Positions 54,225-63,797 of a DNA stretch of 64,000 nt are shown here, one piece after another. The DNA is taken from positions 37,793 through 101,792 of the forward strand of contig JAMPIK010000001.1 in NCBI GenBank assembly GCA_023662865.1, in the 5' to 3' direction. Both the position numbers and the translations under genes were made by a program. The notes below the pieces were generated by a model. The model ran no database searches and was not told the origin of the DNA. It saw nothing but the letters and a program-made list of their open reading frames with translations. This DNA comes from Prevotella sp. (GTDB lineage: Bacteria; Bacteroidota; Bacteroidia; Bacteroidales; Muribaculaceae). Within the stretch, counting starts at the first letter, position 1. Every line of letters starts with the position of its first letter.

Positions 54225-55841
54225 TTATTTTTTTGCTGCGGCGGCCTTGGCGGCTGCAGCTGCGTGACGGCGTGCAGTCTGGATGCACTCGCGGCGGCAA
54301 ATCACTACTGATGTGCCTTTGTATTCTATCTCTTTGCGGAAAATCTCCATCATCTGCTCATGAGTTTTGGGCAGAGCATCGATGGTGATTACGTGTTCGG
54401 GTGCTACACCCAAGCCGAGGCAAATCTGCTCCAGCTTGCCGGTGCCTTGGCTGTCTTGGCCGCCGGTCATACCCGTGGTCAGGTTGTCTGAAATCACGGC
54501 TACCATATTGGTGTTTTCATTCACGGCGTCAAGAAGCGGTGTCATTCCGGAGTGTGTGAAAGTAGAGTCGCCGATAATGGCTATTGATGGGAACTGGCCG
54601 GCATCGGCTGCTCCTTTTGCCATTGAGATTGAGGCTCCCATATCAACTACGGAATCGATTGCATTGAACGGTGAAAGCCAACCCAGAGTGTAGCAACCTA
54701 TATCGCCGAACACTTTCGGGTCTTTGTATTCCTTAAGGGTTTCGTTCAGTGCACTGTACACATCGCGGTGGCTGCAGCCCTGGCACAATGCCGGCGGACG
54801 CGGCATTACAACCTGACTTGCGCCCTTGCTTTCCAACGGCTTCAAGCCCAAAGCTTCGCGTACGCAGTCGGGGTTAAGCTCGCCGGTACGCGGAAGAGCT
54901 CCGCTCAGTTTGCCGTAAACGGGCTTCGGTGTGCCGAGCAGGCCGCGCAGACGCTCTTCGATGAACGGCTGGCCTTCTTCTATCACCAACAGGCTTTCGC
55001 ACTCTTTCGCCATTTTCTCAATCAGACCCATAGGCATCGGGTACTGGCTGATTTTAAGCACCGGGAAAGGACAGCCCTCTGGGAAGCACTCCATCAAGTA
55101 GTTGTAAGCGATACCGTTGGCTATTATACCTTTGCTCTTGTCGGCTCCATCGGAGTATTTGTTGAAGGGTGAGTTGTTCGACTCTTTTTCCAAGTCAGCC
55201 CAAAGCTTTAGCAATTCTACATAGCGCACTTTGGAGTTGGAGGGCATCAGCACCCACTGGCGAGTCTTTTCCGGATAGCTGAGAGCATTTTCTGCCTTAG
55301 CCTCATCGCTTTCCACTACGGCGCGAGAGTGTGCCAAACGAGTCACCATGCGCATGAGCACCGGAATCTGATGCTTCTCTGAGAAACCGAATGCATAGTC
55401 CATCATATCGTAAGCCTCTTGCTGATTGCTCGGCTCAAAGGTGGGGATAAATGCAAACTGTGAATAATAGCGTGAGTCTTGTTCGTTCTGGCTTGAGTGC
55501 ATTGAGGGATCATCGGCAGCTACTACCACCAGACCGCCGTTGGCACCGGTCATGGCTGAGTTTACAAAACCATCGGCAGCAACATTCATGCCCACATGCT
55601 TCATGCATACCATGGCGCGTTTGCCGCAGAAGCTCATGCCTAAGGCCTCTTCCATTGCGGTCTTCTCGTTGGTACACCAATGGGAATGTACGCCGCGCTC
55701 TTTGGCCATTTTGTTGTCTTGAATAAACTCGGTAATTTCTGTTGAGGGTGTGCCGGGGTAAGCATATACACCGGACAATCCCGCATTCAACGCGCCGAGA
55801 GCCAACGCCTCGTCGCCCAGAAGAAGTTTCTTGTCTTTCAT
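54225..55841 (-). CDS. iorA: Indolepyruvate oxidoreductase subunit alpha, without C-terminal ferredoxin domain
   Basis: A 538-residue thiamine-diphosphate subunit. The N-terminal pyrimidine domain has LLLGDEALALGALNAGLSG and YAYPGTPSTEITEF; the C-terminal TPP domain has PPALCQGCSHRDVYSAL, GDIGCYTLGWLSPF, VDMGASISMAKGAADAG and IIGDSTFTHSGMTPL. Classical IorA (about 600 residues) ends in a two-cluster ferredoxin domain; this protein instead ends CRRECIQTARR plus an Ala/Lys-rich tail, with no CxxCxxCxxxC cluster. Electrons must pass to a separate ferredoxin. It leads the operon, with a strong promoter at 55943-55974. Confidence 0.94.
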   Translation of the reverse strand: MKDKKLLLGDEALALGALNAGLSGVYAYPGTPSTEITEFIQDNKMAKERGVHSHWCTNEKTAMEEALGMSFCGKRAMVCMKHVGMNVAADGFVNSAMTGANGGLVVVAADDPSMHSSQNEQDSRYYSQFAFIPTFEPSNQQEAYDMMDYAFGFSEKHQIPVLMRMVTRLAHSRAVVESDEAKAENALSYPEKTRQWVLMPSNSKVRYVELLKLWADLEKESNNSPFNKYSDGADKSKGIIANGIAYNYLMECFPEGCPFPVLKISQYPMPMGLIEKMAKECESLLVIEEGQPFIEERLRGLLGTPKPVYGKLSGALPRTGELNPDCVREALGLKPLESKGASQVVMPRPPALCQGCSHRDVYSALNETLKEYKDPKVFGDIGCYTLGWLSPFNAIDSVVDMGASISMAKGAADAGQFPSIAIIGDSTFTHSGMTPLLDAVNENTNMVAVISDNLTTGMTGGQDSQGTGKLEQICLGLGVAPEHVITIDALPKTHEQMMEIFRKEIEYKGTSVVICRRECIQTARRHAAAAAKAAAAKK

Positions 55842-55894
55842 CTTATATCAGATAGTAGGGTTAGTTATGTCATTAGTCATCTTGCCTCATATAA

Positions 55895-55943
55895 GCAAGC
55901 GGCAACCGGGATTTGCCATAAGGCGCTTCCTCTTGCCGCTTGC
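55895..55943. promoter_or_regulatory. 11-bp inverted repeat overlapping the ior transcription start
   Basis: GCAAGCGGCAA (55895-55905) and TTGCCGCTTGC (55933-55943) are perfect inverse copies 27 bases apart. The promoter-proximal arm touches the -7 box and spans the expected start site. It may be an operator, or a leader hairpin if the start lies a little upstream. Confidence 0.5.
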
Positions 55944-55974
55944 AAAGATAATATAAATTCTGTAATTGTGCAAA
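55943..55974 (-). promoter_or_regulatory. Promoter of the iorA-iorB operon
   Basis: Minus-strand TTTG (55974-55971), 20 bases, TATCTTTG (55950-55943), an exact consensus match. Initiation near 55936-55940; the leader to ATG 55841 is about 95 bases. Confidence 0.8.
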
Positions 55975-55994
55975 TTTTTTCTAAAAATCCGCAA

Positions 55995-57359
55995 TCAATC
56001 AAAGTCTGCCGGGTGTTCCGGGTGCTTAGGCAGAGTGACATGAAGCCACAGCCAACCAAACATTCCGGCAAGCAATGAGCCGACTAAAATACCCAATTTG
56101 GCATTGTTCAGCAGAGCCGACATCAACGGATCGCCCGTGCCGAAGCTCAGATTGGCTATAAACAGGCTAACCGTAAAACCGATACCGCCAAGCAGTGCTA
56201 CCGAAGCTATCATTGACCAATTGCTCCCTTCTGGCATAGGTGCCCATTCCAGTTTCACCGCCAGCCATGTAAAGCTGAAGATACCGATAAATTTACCTAA
56301 TACAAGTCCGATTATAATTGACAGACTCACTCCCTCAAAGATTGAGGCAAAAGACAAATCGCCCAAGAATATCCCGGCGTTGGCAAATGCAAACAGCGGC
56401 ACAATAAGCCAGTTTACTACCGGGTGCAGCGAGTCTTCCATATCTTGAAGCGGCGAAATCACCTTGTCCGATGCGCTCTCAATCTCTTTCAGATACTCCA
56501 TTTGGTCATGGTCGAGAATTGACTTGCGTGAGAGCGTCTCGTCATCTTCTTGAGCAAAATGGCTGATATTCGTTCGGATTGTCTTGATATACTTCTTCGG
56601 CGCGAATATCGGTTTCGCCGGTACGGTAAAGGCTATGAGTACTCCGGCTATCGTGGGGTGTATGCCGGCGTTCAGGAACAGGAACCACACAAACGCTCCA
56701 ATGCCGAAATAGAAAATCTTGCTCTGAATTTGCATTTTCCCTCCCAGAGCAAGCACGCATAATATCAAGGCTGCCGCAACCAGCATCCATACATTTATAT
56801 GAGAAGAATAAAAGATTGCAATCACCAAAATGCCACCGATATCATCAACCACAGCCAATGTAGTTAGAAATATCTTCAAAGAAATAGGCACGCGGTGTCC
56901 CAACATGGCAAGTACACCCAGTGAGAACGCAATATCAGTGGCCATGGGGATTGCACCTCCGCCTGCCCAGGGCGTCCCGCTCGATAGCAGCCAATAAAGA
57001 AGTACCGGCACACCCATACCACCGACGGCTGCCACTATTGGCAGAAGTGCCTGACGGAAGCTCCGCAACTCCCCTACAAGCACCTCTCTCTTTATTTCAA
57101 GACCTACCGTGAAAAAGAATATGGCCATCAACGCATCATTGATAAAGGCCATCACACTCATAGGCTCACCGTGGTGGCTGAACAGGTTAAATCCACCTAT
57201 CTGTAAAGCAATGTCGTGCGTCCACAGGTTGTTGTAGAAGTCCTTACACCCCGGCAGGTTTACAACCAAAAGAGCAAGCGCAGTGGCCACAAGCAATATG
57301 TTGCCCCCATGTGCATATTGCCGAAGTGTCTTTTTTATTGTGTAAAGTACATTAGACAT
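55995..57359 (-). CDS. nhaA: Na+/H+ antiporter NhaA
   Basis: A 454-residue inner-membrane antiporter exchanging protons for sodium, with about twelve hydrophobic segments. NhaA signatures are FFFTVGLEIKREVLVGELRS, PMATDIAFSLGVLAMLG and LAVVDDIGGILVIAIFY, which holds the paired Asp of the ion site. A polar insert (about 275-320) lies between segments, and the C-terminus ends in a short His/Pro-rich tail. It is 27 bases downstream of the SemiSWEET gene and probably co-transcribed with it. Confidence 0.95.
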   Translation of the reverse strand: MSNVLYTIKKTLRQYAHGGNILLVATALALLVVNLPGCKDFYNNLWTHDIALQIGGFNLFSHHGEPMSVMAFINDALMAIFFFTVGLEIKREVLVGELRSFRQALLPIVAAVGGMGVPVLLYWLLSSGTPWAGGGAIPMATDIAFSLGVLAMLGHRVPISLKIFLTTLAVVDDIGGILVIAIFYSSHINVWMLVAAALILCVLALGGKMQIQSKIFYFGIGAFVWFLFLNAGIHPTIAGVLIAFTVPAKPIFAPKKYIKTIRTNISHFAQEDDETLSRKSILDHDQMEYLKEIESASDKVISPLQDMEDSLHPVVNWLIVPLFAFANAGIFLGDLSFASIFEGVSLSIIIGLVLGKFIGIFSFTWLAVKLEWAPMPEGSNWSMIASVALLGGIGFTVSLFIANLSFGTGDPLMSALLNNAKLGILVGSLLAGMFGWLWLHVTLPKHPEHPADFD

Positions 57360-57386
57360 AGTATTAAATTATTGAGTAATAACTGA

Positions 57387-57695
57387 TTAAGGAATTATCT
57401 TTGGAATTCCAGGCGTTTTATGCCGAGTGCCGTGACGCTTCTTCGACATATCATTCGAGAGCTTTATGCAAAACACTATCACAGAAGATATAGTTGTGAT
57501 AAGGTTTGTGATAATCAGAGGCCAATTGTTTATCATTAACCCTTGCAACACAAAGAAAACAGAGCCGAAGCCGAGCAATAGGAAAGTCGGCATGGCAATG
57601 CCATCCGTATCGCGAGTCCGTATTGTATGCCATGCCTGCGGCAAATAACCGCAAACCATACATATGGCAGCCAAATAACCTACAATATTAATCAT
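57387..57695 (-). CDS. SemiSWEET-type small transporter (PQ-loop)
   Basis: A 102-residue membrane protein with three transmembrane segments (about 2-20, 34-52, 58-78) and the conserved GYLPQ at the end of the first. SemiSWEETs work as dimers and move sugars by facilitated diffusion. I start at ATG 57695, where the first membrane segment begins as in relatives; ATG 57737 would add 14 residues. The charged C-terminal tail (SKKRHGTRHK) is cytosolic. It precedes nhaA. Confidence 0.85.
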   Translation of the reverse strand: MINIVGYLAAICMVCGYLPQAWHTIRTRDTDGIAMPTFLLLGFGSVFFVLQGLMINNWPLIITNLITTISSVIVFCIKLSNDMSKKRHGTRHKTPGIPKIIP

Positions 57696-57776
57696 CACCG
57701 GGCTAACAGCCCCCAAAATAAAACAATGTGTTATCATAGCAAAAGCAGTATGTTTTTTAACCTGTATTATATGTTA

Positions 57777-57820
57777 AATAATTAATAATTTCGCAGCGTT
57801 CAATTCATGGAACCTGCCTT
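57777..57820. repeat. Second copy of the right end of the 644-838 element
   Basis: These 44 bases match 796-839 with two mismatches. The other terminus of the element is not found nearby, so this is a solo or decayed end. The rest of the 275-base gap between the SemiSWEET and ABC-F genes holds no gene that I can see. Confidence 0.65.
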
Positions 57821-57970
57821 AAATTACTAACATTTTTTTACAATAAACAGTTCATAAGAAACTATTCATCCGATAGCTGAGCAGTTACTATGAGCAGCTC
57901 AATGCGACTCATGTATGAAATTGAACGGTTGATGCTATCCCTTACAAACGAGTGCGGGAATGAAGCGGGG

Positions 57971-59758
57971 TTATTGTTTTTCCATGAGTTCGAGTGCTCG
58001 CATCTCTTTTTCGTCTATCTCTTCAATGAGTTGGCGGATGCGCTCTCCGTGTACCTGCAGTTGCTCCGGTGTTAATGTGCCTGACGACATCTCGGCTTCC
58101 AGTTTTAACTTTTCTTCTTCCAATTCCGGAAGACGAGCTTGTAGAGCCTCCAGTTCCTTTGTCTCTTTATATGACAGTTTTACCGGGCGTTCGGTAACCT
58201 TGGGCTTAACGCCGGAAGTCTGTTGTTTGGCGGTATTCTCGCGTGCGGCTTTCTCTTTGCGTTCGGCTTGAAGGCAATGTCGGTAAGTGGAATAATCACC
58301 GGGGAAGTCGCGTATACCGCCGTCGCCTGTCATTACAAACAGGTGTTCGGTAACTCTGTCCAGAAAATAACGGTCATGGCTCACTACGAGCAAACAACCC
58401 TTAAACGATGCAATGTATTCCTCTAAAATGGCAAGGGTGGGAATATCCAAATCGTTTGTAGGCTCGTCTAAAATCAGGAAGTTCGGCGAGCGCATCAGCA
58501 CCGTTGCCAGATATAAACGCCGACGTTCCCCTCCGCTCAGTTTGTATACAAAGTTTTGCTGTGTGGCGGGCGTAAACAGAAATCGAGTGAGGAATTGAGA
58601 GGCGGTAAGAGTAGTCTTTTCATCAATGCGTACGGTTTCGGCAATATCCCTCACTGCATCGATTACTTTCATGTTTTGATTAAACTCCATACCCTTTTGG
58701 CTGTAATAACCGAAACGCACGGTGATGCCTATATCAAAACTGCCGCTGTCCGGCTGTACCTCTCCCAATAACATTTTTATGAGAGTGGACTTGCCCACGC
58801 CGTTGTCGCCGACAATGCCGACTTTGTCATATCTGGCAAAAATATAATTCCAGTCTTGGAGTATCAGCTTGTCTCCCCAACTTTTTGAGATATGTTTTGC
58901 CTCGAAAATTTTGGAGCCTATATAGGTGTCTGCTCCGGAAAGTTGTACACTGTTCTCGCGAGGATTGCCCTGTTGGCTTTTCTTTTCAAGTTCATAAAAA
59001 TTGTCAATGCGATATTTGGCCTTCGAACCGCGAGCCTGCGGTTGGCGGCGCATCCATTCCAATTCCGTGTGGAGAAGATTGCGTACTCTTGCCATTTCGG
59101 CATCTATTGCCTCGCGCCTCTCTTGCCGCTTTTCAAGGTAGTAATCGTAATTGCCTTTGTATGTGTAAATCTGTTGGCGGTCTATTTCAACTATTTTGTT
59201 GCAAACACGGTCAAGGAAATAGCGGTCGTGAGTCACCATCAACATTGTAGCGCGAGAACGTGTCAGATAGTTCTCAAGCCACTCAATCATGTCAATGTCA
59301 AGGTGGTTGGTAGGCTCATCAAGCAATATGAAATCCGGCTCTGAAAGTATCAGGCGGGCTATTGCGGCTCTTTTCACTTCGCCGCCGCTGAGCGAGTGCA
59401 TCGGTGTCTGAGCCTCTGGCAGGCGCATGGAGGTAATCATGCTAAGTGCTCGCGCCTGCGGATTCTCTTCTTCATGAGCGAAAATTTTCTCCGTCATGAA
59501 AGAGAGCAATGTTTGTTCCGGGGAGAAAGAAGATGTCTGGGGCAGGAAGCCGACACGCAACCCGTTTCTGAATATCACCGAGCCGCTGTCGGCCTCCTCA
59601 TCTCCGTTTATTATGGAAAGCAACGTTGATTTGCCTGTGCCGTTGGGCGCGATAAGCCCTATCTTGTCACCCTCGTAAATACCGAGAGTAACGTCTGCAA
59701 AGAGCAGACGGTCGCCGTAGCTTTTGGTCAGGCCTTCTATCTGAACGTAGCTAACCAT
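57971..59758 (-). CDS. ABC-F family ATPase (Uup-like)
   Basis: A 595-residue protein with two ABC ATPase domains and no membrane part. Walker A motifs are APNGTGKSTL (about 38-47) and GDNGVGKSTL; each domain has an LSGGE signature and a DEPTN Walker B (ILLDEPTNHLDID, LILDEPTNDLDIP). The linker between the domains is charged (about 210-270). The C-terminal ~70 residues form a coiled coil (QARLPELEEEKLKLEAEM), as in Uup. ABC-F proteins act on ribosomes in translation or antibiotic protection. It follows the RidA gene by 9 bases. Confidence 0.93.
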   Translation of the reverse strand: MVSYVQIEGLTKSYGDRLLFADVTLGIYEGDKIGLIAPNGTGKSTLLSIINGDEEADSGSVIFRNGLRVGFLPQTSSFSPEQTLLSFMTEKIFAHEEENPQARALSMITSMRLPEAQTPMHSLSGGEVKRAAIARLILSEPDFILLDEPTNHLDIDMIEWLENYLTRSRATMLMVTHDRYFLDRVCNKIVEIDRQQIYTYKGNYDYYLEKRQERREAIDAEMARVRNLLHTELEWMRRQPQARGSKAKYRIDNFYELEKKSQQGNPRENSVQLSGADTYIGSKIFEAKHISKSWGDKLILQDWNYIFARYDKVGIVGDNGVGKSTLIKMLLGEVQPDSGSFDIGITVRFGYYSQKGMEFNQNMKVIDAVRDIAETVRIDEKTTLTASQFLTRFLFTPATQQNFVYKLSGGERRRLYLATVLMRSPNFLILDEPTNDLDIPTLAILEEYIASFKGCLLVVSHDRYFLDRVTEHLFVMTGDGGIRDFPGDYSTYRHCLQAERKEKAARENTAKQQTSGVKPKVTERPVKLSYKETKELEALQARLPELEEEKLKLEAEMSSGTLTPEQLQVHGERIRQLIEEIDEKEMRALELMEKQ

Positions 59759-59767
59759 ATTGAGGAA

Positions 59768-60142
59768 TTACAGTTTTGCAATTACTTCGATTTCAACGAG
59801 TGCCTGCTTCGGAAGCTCTTTAACGGCGAATGCGCAGCGTGCCGGGAAGGGCTTTGCAAAGTAAGTGGCGTAAACCTCGTTCATGGGCACGAACAGGCTC
59901 ATGTCCGCCAAGAACACGGTTGTCTTAACCACATTGTCCATAGAGGCACCGGCCTCGGCGAGGATAGCTTTTACATTTTCAAGACTTTGTGTGGTTTGAC
60001 CTTTGATATCTTCGGGCATTGCACCGGTAGCGGCATTAATGGGGAGCTGGCCTGATACGTACAGGAAACCGCCGGCCTCGATAGCCTGGCTGTAAGGACC
60101 GATTGCACCGGGAGCATCGGCTGCGTTGATTTCTTTCTTCAT
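59768..60142 (-). CDS. RidA family enamine/imine deaminase
   Basis: A 124-residue trimeric enzyme that hydrolyses reactive enamines from PLP enzymes. RidA signatures are GPYSQAIEAGGFLYVSGQLP, TTQSLENVKAILAEAG, VFLADMSLFVPMNEVY and FPARCAFAVKELPKQA, where the Arg of PAR contacts substrate and the Glu of VEIEVIA is the late conserved acid. Cytosolic. It is transcribed with the ABC-F gene from a promoter with its -7 box at 60175-60182. Confidence 0.95.
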   Translation of the reverse strand: MKKEINAADAPGAIGPYSQAIEAGGFLYVSGQLPINAATGAMPEDIKGQTTQSLENVKAILAEAGASMDNVVKTTVFLADMSLFVPMNEVYATYFAKPFPARCAFAVKELPKQALVEIEVIAKL

Positions 60143-60174
60143 GGTTAATCTTAGTTTTTTGTATTTTGGTACTG

Positions 60175-60182
60175 CAAAATTA
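60175..60182 (-). promoter_or_regulatory. -7 box of the ridA/ABC-F operon
   Basis: TAATTTTG on the minus strand, 32 bases before ATG 60142. No TTTG is visible at the -33 distance. Confidence 0.5.
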
Positions 60183-60212
60183 GTAAAAAAAATTTACATT
60201 GGCGGAATTTTC

Positions 60213-60243
60213 ATTGTCGTGTCAGAAAAAAAATGTAACTTTG
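60213..60243 (+). promoter_or_regulatory. thrS operon promoter
   Basis: ATTG (60213-60216), 19 bases, TAACTTTG (60236-60243). Initiation near 60248 gives a leader of about 72 bases before ATG 60321. No T-box or tRNA-like leader was recognised. Confidence 0.7.
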
Positions 60244-60320
60244 TGCTGATTTGGTCGGAGTATGTCAAATATTGATATATTTCGGCTATATATCCATGAA
60301 TTTAGTATATACTTGCACTT

Positions 60321-62270
60321 ATGATAAATATTACTTTCCCCGATGGCAATGTAAAGCAGTTTGAAAAGGGCACCACTCCCTTGCAGATTGCCGAAAGCAT
60401 AAGCCCTCGTTTTGCATCTGATGTATTGGCAAGCAAAATAAACGGTGCTGATTGGGATTTGGTACGCCCTCTTTCCGAAGACGGCTCAATCGAGTTTTTT
60501 AAATGGGACAACCCGGAAGGCAAGCATGCTTTCTGGCACTCTTCTGCCCACCTGCTCGCTGAAGCCTTGCAGGAGTTGTACCCCGGAGTGAAGTTCGGTA
60601 TCGGCCCGGCTATTGAAAACGGGTTCTATTATGATATTGACCCCGGCGAACACAAAATAACAGCCGATGATTTCCCGAAGATTGAAAAGAAAATGCAGGA
60701 ACTCGTCACGCGCAAAGAGGCTATTGTGCGCAACGACATTACAAAGGCCGATGCTATGAAAATGTTCGGCGACCGAGGCGAGACTTATAAGTGTGAACTT
60801 ATCTCCGAACTGGAAGACGGCACCATTTCAACCTACACGCAAGGAGGGTTCACCGACCTTTGCCGCGGTCCGCATATCCCCACTACCGCACCTATCAAGG
60901 CTGTGAAAATTCTCTCCCTCGCCGGTGCTTATTGGCGCGGCGATGAGAAGCGCAACCAGTTGGTACGCGTGTACGGTATCACATTCCCGAAGAAAAAGAT
61001 GCTTGATGAGTACCTCGCGTTGCTCGAAGAAGCCAAGAAACGCGACCACCGAAAGCTCGGCAAGGAAATGGAGCTTTTCGCATTCTCTCCCACAGTAGGT
61101 CAGGGTCTGCCCCTTTGGCTTCCCAAAGGGGCCGCTTTGCGCGACCGTTTGGAGCAGTTCCTTCGCAAAATTCAGAAAAAATACGGCTACTTGCAGGTAA
61201 TCACTCCGCATATCGGCAACAAAATGCTCTATGTGACCTCCGGCCATTGGGCTAAATACGGCAAAGACAGTTTCCAACCTATCCGCACTCCGGAAGAGGG
61301 TGAGGAATATATGCTCAAACCGATGAACTGCCCTCACCACTGCGAGATTTACAAAGCATTCCCGCGTTCATACCGCGACTTGCCGCTGCGTCTCGCCGAG
61401 TTCGGCACCGTCTATCGCTATGAGCAGAGCGGTGAGCTCCACGGCCTGACGCGTGTGCGCGGCTTTACACAAGACGATGCACACATCTTTTGCGCTCCCG
61501 AACAAATCAAAGGGGAGTTCCTCAAAGTAATGGATATTATCCTATATATATTTAAGGCTCTCAAGTTCGACAACTTTGAGGCACAGATTTCTCTGCGCGA
61601 CCCGAAGAACAAAACCAAGTACATAGGCAGCGATGAGAACTGGCACCTCGCCGAGCAAGCTATCATAGAGGCTTGTGAGGAGAAAGGACTCAAAGCTCGT
61701 CAGGTGGAAGGAGAGGCAGCATTCTACGGCCCGAAGCTTGACTTCATGGTGAAAGACGCCATCGGTCGCCGCTGGCAGCTCGGCACCATTCAGGTAGACT
61801 ACAACCTGCCGGAGCGTTTTGGCCTTGAATACACCGGCAAGGATAATGCCAAACACCGCCCGGTGATGATTCACCGCGCACCTTTCGGCTCAATGGAGCG
61901 TTTTGTGGCCGTACTCCTCGAGCACACCGCCGGACATCTTCCCTTATGGCTTATCCCGGAACAGTGCGTGATTTTGCCAATCTCCGAGAAATACAACGAT
62001 TACGCATACGAGGTGGCAAAACAGCTTGATGCAGCAGATGTACGCGCCATAGTTGATGACCGCAACGAGAAAATCGGCAAGAAAATTCGCGACAACGTAC
62101 TCAAAAAATTCCCTTATTTGCTTATCGTGGGCGAAAAAGAGGCGGAGTCCGGCGAAGTTTCCGTAAGAAAATTCGGCGAAGATGCTACTGTTTCAATGAA
62201 AATTGCTAACTTTGCAGCGCAAATCGCCGACGAAGTAGCCGCCATGACCGCTCCTATAGAGGAGAAGTAA
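60321..62270 (+). CDS. thrS: Threonyl-tRNA synthetase
   Basis: Charges tRNA-Thr. The 649-residue protein has a TGS domain (about 1-62), an editing domain with [16 protein letters not shown] and CRGPHIP, a class II catalytic core including [20 protein letters not shown] (zinc ligand Cys337), [14 protein letters not shown] and [11 protein letters not shown], and a C-terminal anticodon-binding domain ([20 protein letters not shown]). It heads the thrS-infC-rpmI-rplT operon, an arrangement conserved in many bacteria. Confidence 0.97.
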   Translation: MINITFPDGNVKQFEKGTTPLQIAESISPRFASDVLASKINGADWDLVRPLSEDGSIEFFKWDNPEGKHAFWHSSAHLLAEALQELYPGVKFGIGPAIENGFYYDIDPGEHKITADDFPKIEKKMQELVTRKEAIVRNDITKADAMKMFGDRGETYKCELISELEDGTISTYTQGGFTDLCRGPHIPTTAPIKAVKILSLAGAYWRGDEKRNQLVRVYGITFPKKKMLDEYLALLEEAKKRDHRKLGKEMELFAFSPTVGQGLPLWLPKGAALRDRLEQFLRKIQKKYGYLQVITPHIGNKMLYVTSGHWAKYGKDSFQPIRTPEEGEEYMLKPMNCPHHCEIYKAFPRSYRDLPLRLAEFGTVYRYEQSGELHGLTRVRGFTQDDAHIFCAPEQIKGEFLKVMDIILYIFKALKFDNFEAQISLRDPKNKTKYIGSDENWHLAEQAIIEACEEKGLKARQVEGEAAFYGPKLDFMVKDAIGRRWQLGTIQVDYNLPERFGLEYTGKDNAKHRPVMIHRAPFGSMERFVAVLLEHTAGHLPLWLIPEQCVILPISEKYNDYAYEVAKQLDAADVRAIVDDRNEKIGKKIRDNVLKKFPYLLIVGEKEAESGEVSVRKFGEDATVSMKIANFAAQIADEVAAMTAPIEEK

Positions 62271-62309
62271 CGGAAAAGCTTCTGATATATAATAACTTAA
62301 AACTCTTTA

Positions 62310-62996
62310 ATGGAGAAGAAACCTCAATTTTTCGGGCCTCGACCCAAGCCGGCCGGCGCACCGCGCCCCAAACCCGGACAGCGCAATGTGCGTGGACAAC
62401 GCCAACAGGCCAAAGACCAATATGCCACAAACGAGCAAATACGCGCTCGCGAAGTGAGACTTGTGGGCGACAATGTGGAGCAAGGTATTTACCCCCTTCA
62501 AAAAGCTCTGCGTATTGCTCGCGATCAGGAACTTGACCTGGTGGAAATTTCACCCACAGCCGAGCCCCCCGTGTGCCGCGTGCTCGACTATCAGAAGTTC
62601 CTCTACCAGCAGAAGAAAAAGCAGAAAGAGCAAAAGGCAAAAGCAACTAAGGTGGTAGTCAAAGAAATAAGATTCGGACCGCAAACCGATGACCATGACT
62701 ATAACTTTAAGCTCAAACATGCACAAGGCTTCCTCAAAGAAGGCTCGAAAGTAAAGGCATACGTCTTCTTCCGCGGAAGGAGTATCCTTTTCAAAGAGCA
62801 AGGCGAACTTCTGCTTCTCCGTTTCGCCAACGACCTTGAAGACCTTGGAAAGGTAGAGATGATGCCGGTGCTTGAAGGCAAACGCATGACTATCATGCTA
62901 AGCCCCACCAAGCCCAAAGCCGCCAAAAAGGAGACCAAACCCGCCCCCAAACCGGAAGATGCTCCCAAGCAAGAACCCGATACAAACGAAGATTAA
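62310..62996 (+). CDS. infC: Translation initiation factor IF-3
   Basis: Prevents premature subunit joining and checks the start codon. The 228-residue protein has the IF-3 N-domain from about residue 41 ([20 protein letters not shown]), a lysine-rich linker helix ([15 protein letters not shown]) and the C-domain ([40 protein letters not shown]). It carries a Pro/Lys/Arg-rich N-terminal extension and an acidic/Lys-Pro C-terminal tail beyond the E. coli length. The start is an ordinary ATG, not the AUU used for autocontrol in E. coli. It lies 39 bases after thrS. Confidence 0.96.
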   Translation: MEKKPQFFGPRPKPAGAPRPKPGQRNVRGQRQQAKDQYATNEQIRAREVRLVGDNVEQGIYPLQKALRIARDQELDLVEISPTAEPPVCRVLDYQKFLYQQKKKQKEQKAKATKVVVKEIRFGPQTDDHDYNFKLKHAQGFLKEGSKVKAYVFFRGRSILFKEQGELLLLRFANDLEDLGKVEMMPVLEGKRMTIMLSPTKPKAAKKETKPAPKPEDAPKQEPDTNED

Positions 62997-63067
62997 TTCA
63001 TAAAAATAATAGAGACCGTAGGCACACTGTGCCGAGGTAATTAACAACAACTAAATTTTTTGATAAA

Positions 63068-63265
63068 ATGCCAAAGGTAAAGACTAATTCCGGCAGCAAG
63101 AAGAGATTTGCTTTCACCGGAACAGGAAAAATCAAGAGAAAACACGCTTACCACAGCCACATTCTCACCAAGAAAAGCAAAAAACGCAAACGCGTGCTTG
63201 ACCACACTGCAATTGTTGAGAAGGCTAATGTGCAGGCCGTTCGCGAGCTTCTCGCCATGAAGTAA
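63068..63265 (+). CDS. rpmI: 50S ribosomal protein L35
   Basis: A 65-residue basic protein: [20 protein letters not shown], then [20 protein letters not shown], the standard L35 sequence. It binds 23S rRNA. It lies between infC (71-base gap) and rplT. Confidence 0.97.
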   Translation: MPKVKTNSGSKKRFAFTGTGKIKRKHAYHSHILTKKSKKRKRVLDHTAIVEKANVQAVRELLAMK

Positions 63266-63397
63266 ATTGTTAAACAATCATTCAACTGACTAACTTACTT
63301 CAAGTTTCTTATTTTTCAAACCTTTTTATTAACCGAATGTTGAGCCGCCAAAAGCGCAAAACAACATTGCCGCTCACATTCAAAAAACAAAAAAGAA

Positions 63398-63748
63398 ATG
63401 CCAAGATCAGTAAATCACGTAGCATCAAGAGCAAAACGTAAGAAAATCCTGAAACTCACCCGTGGCTATTATGGCAGCCGCAAAAATGTGTGGACAGTAG
63501 CCAAAAACACATGGGAGAAAGGTCTCACATACGCATACCGCGACCGCAAGGACAAAAAGCGCAACTTCCGCGCCCTCTGGATTCAGCGTATCAACGCTGC
63601 CGCACGACTTGAAGATCTTTCATACTCTAAGCTCATGGGTCTCATTCACAAAGCAGGCATCGAAATCAACCGCAAAGTCCTCGCCGACCTCGCCGTTAAC
63701 GACCCCGCCGCTTTCAAAGCAATCGTAGACCAAGTAAAGAACGCCTGA
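63398..63748 (+). CDS. rplT: 50S ribosomal protein L20
   Basis: A 116-residue basic protein ([59 protein letters not shown]), essential for early 50S assembly. In other bacteria L20 also represses its own operon by binding mRNA. The 132-base gap before it (63266-63397) contains AATGTTG (63336-63342) with inverse CAACATT (63362-63368), which might take part in such control, but no known L20 leader was recognised. Confidence 0.97.
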   Translation: MPRSVNHVASRAKRKKILKLTRGYYGSRKNVWTVAKNTWEKGLTYAYRDRKDKKRNFRALWIQRINAAARLEDLSYSKLMGLIHKAGIEINRKVLADLAVNDPAAFKAIVDQVKNA

Positions 63749-63761
63749 AAACAGTCGTCAT

Positions 63762-63797
63762 GAGGGTGTGTCAAAATTCATGGCACGCCCTCTTTTT
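63762..63797 (+). terminator. Intrinsic terminator of the thrS-rplT operon
   Basis: GAGGGTGTG (63762-63770) pairs with CACGCCCTC (63784-63792, one G-T wobble), followed by five T to 63797. Confidence 0.85.
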
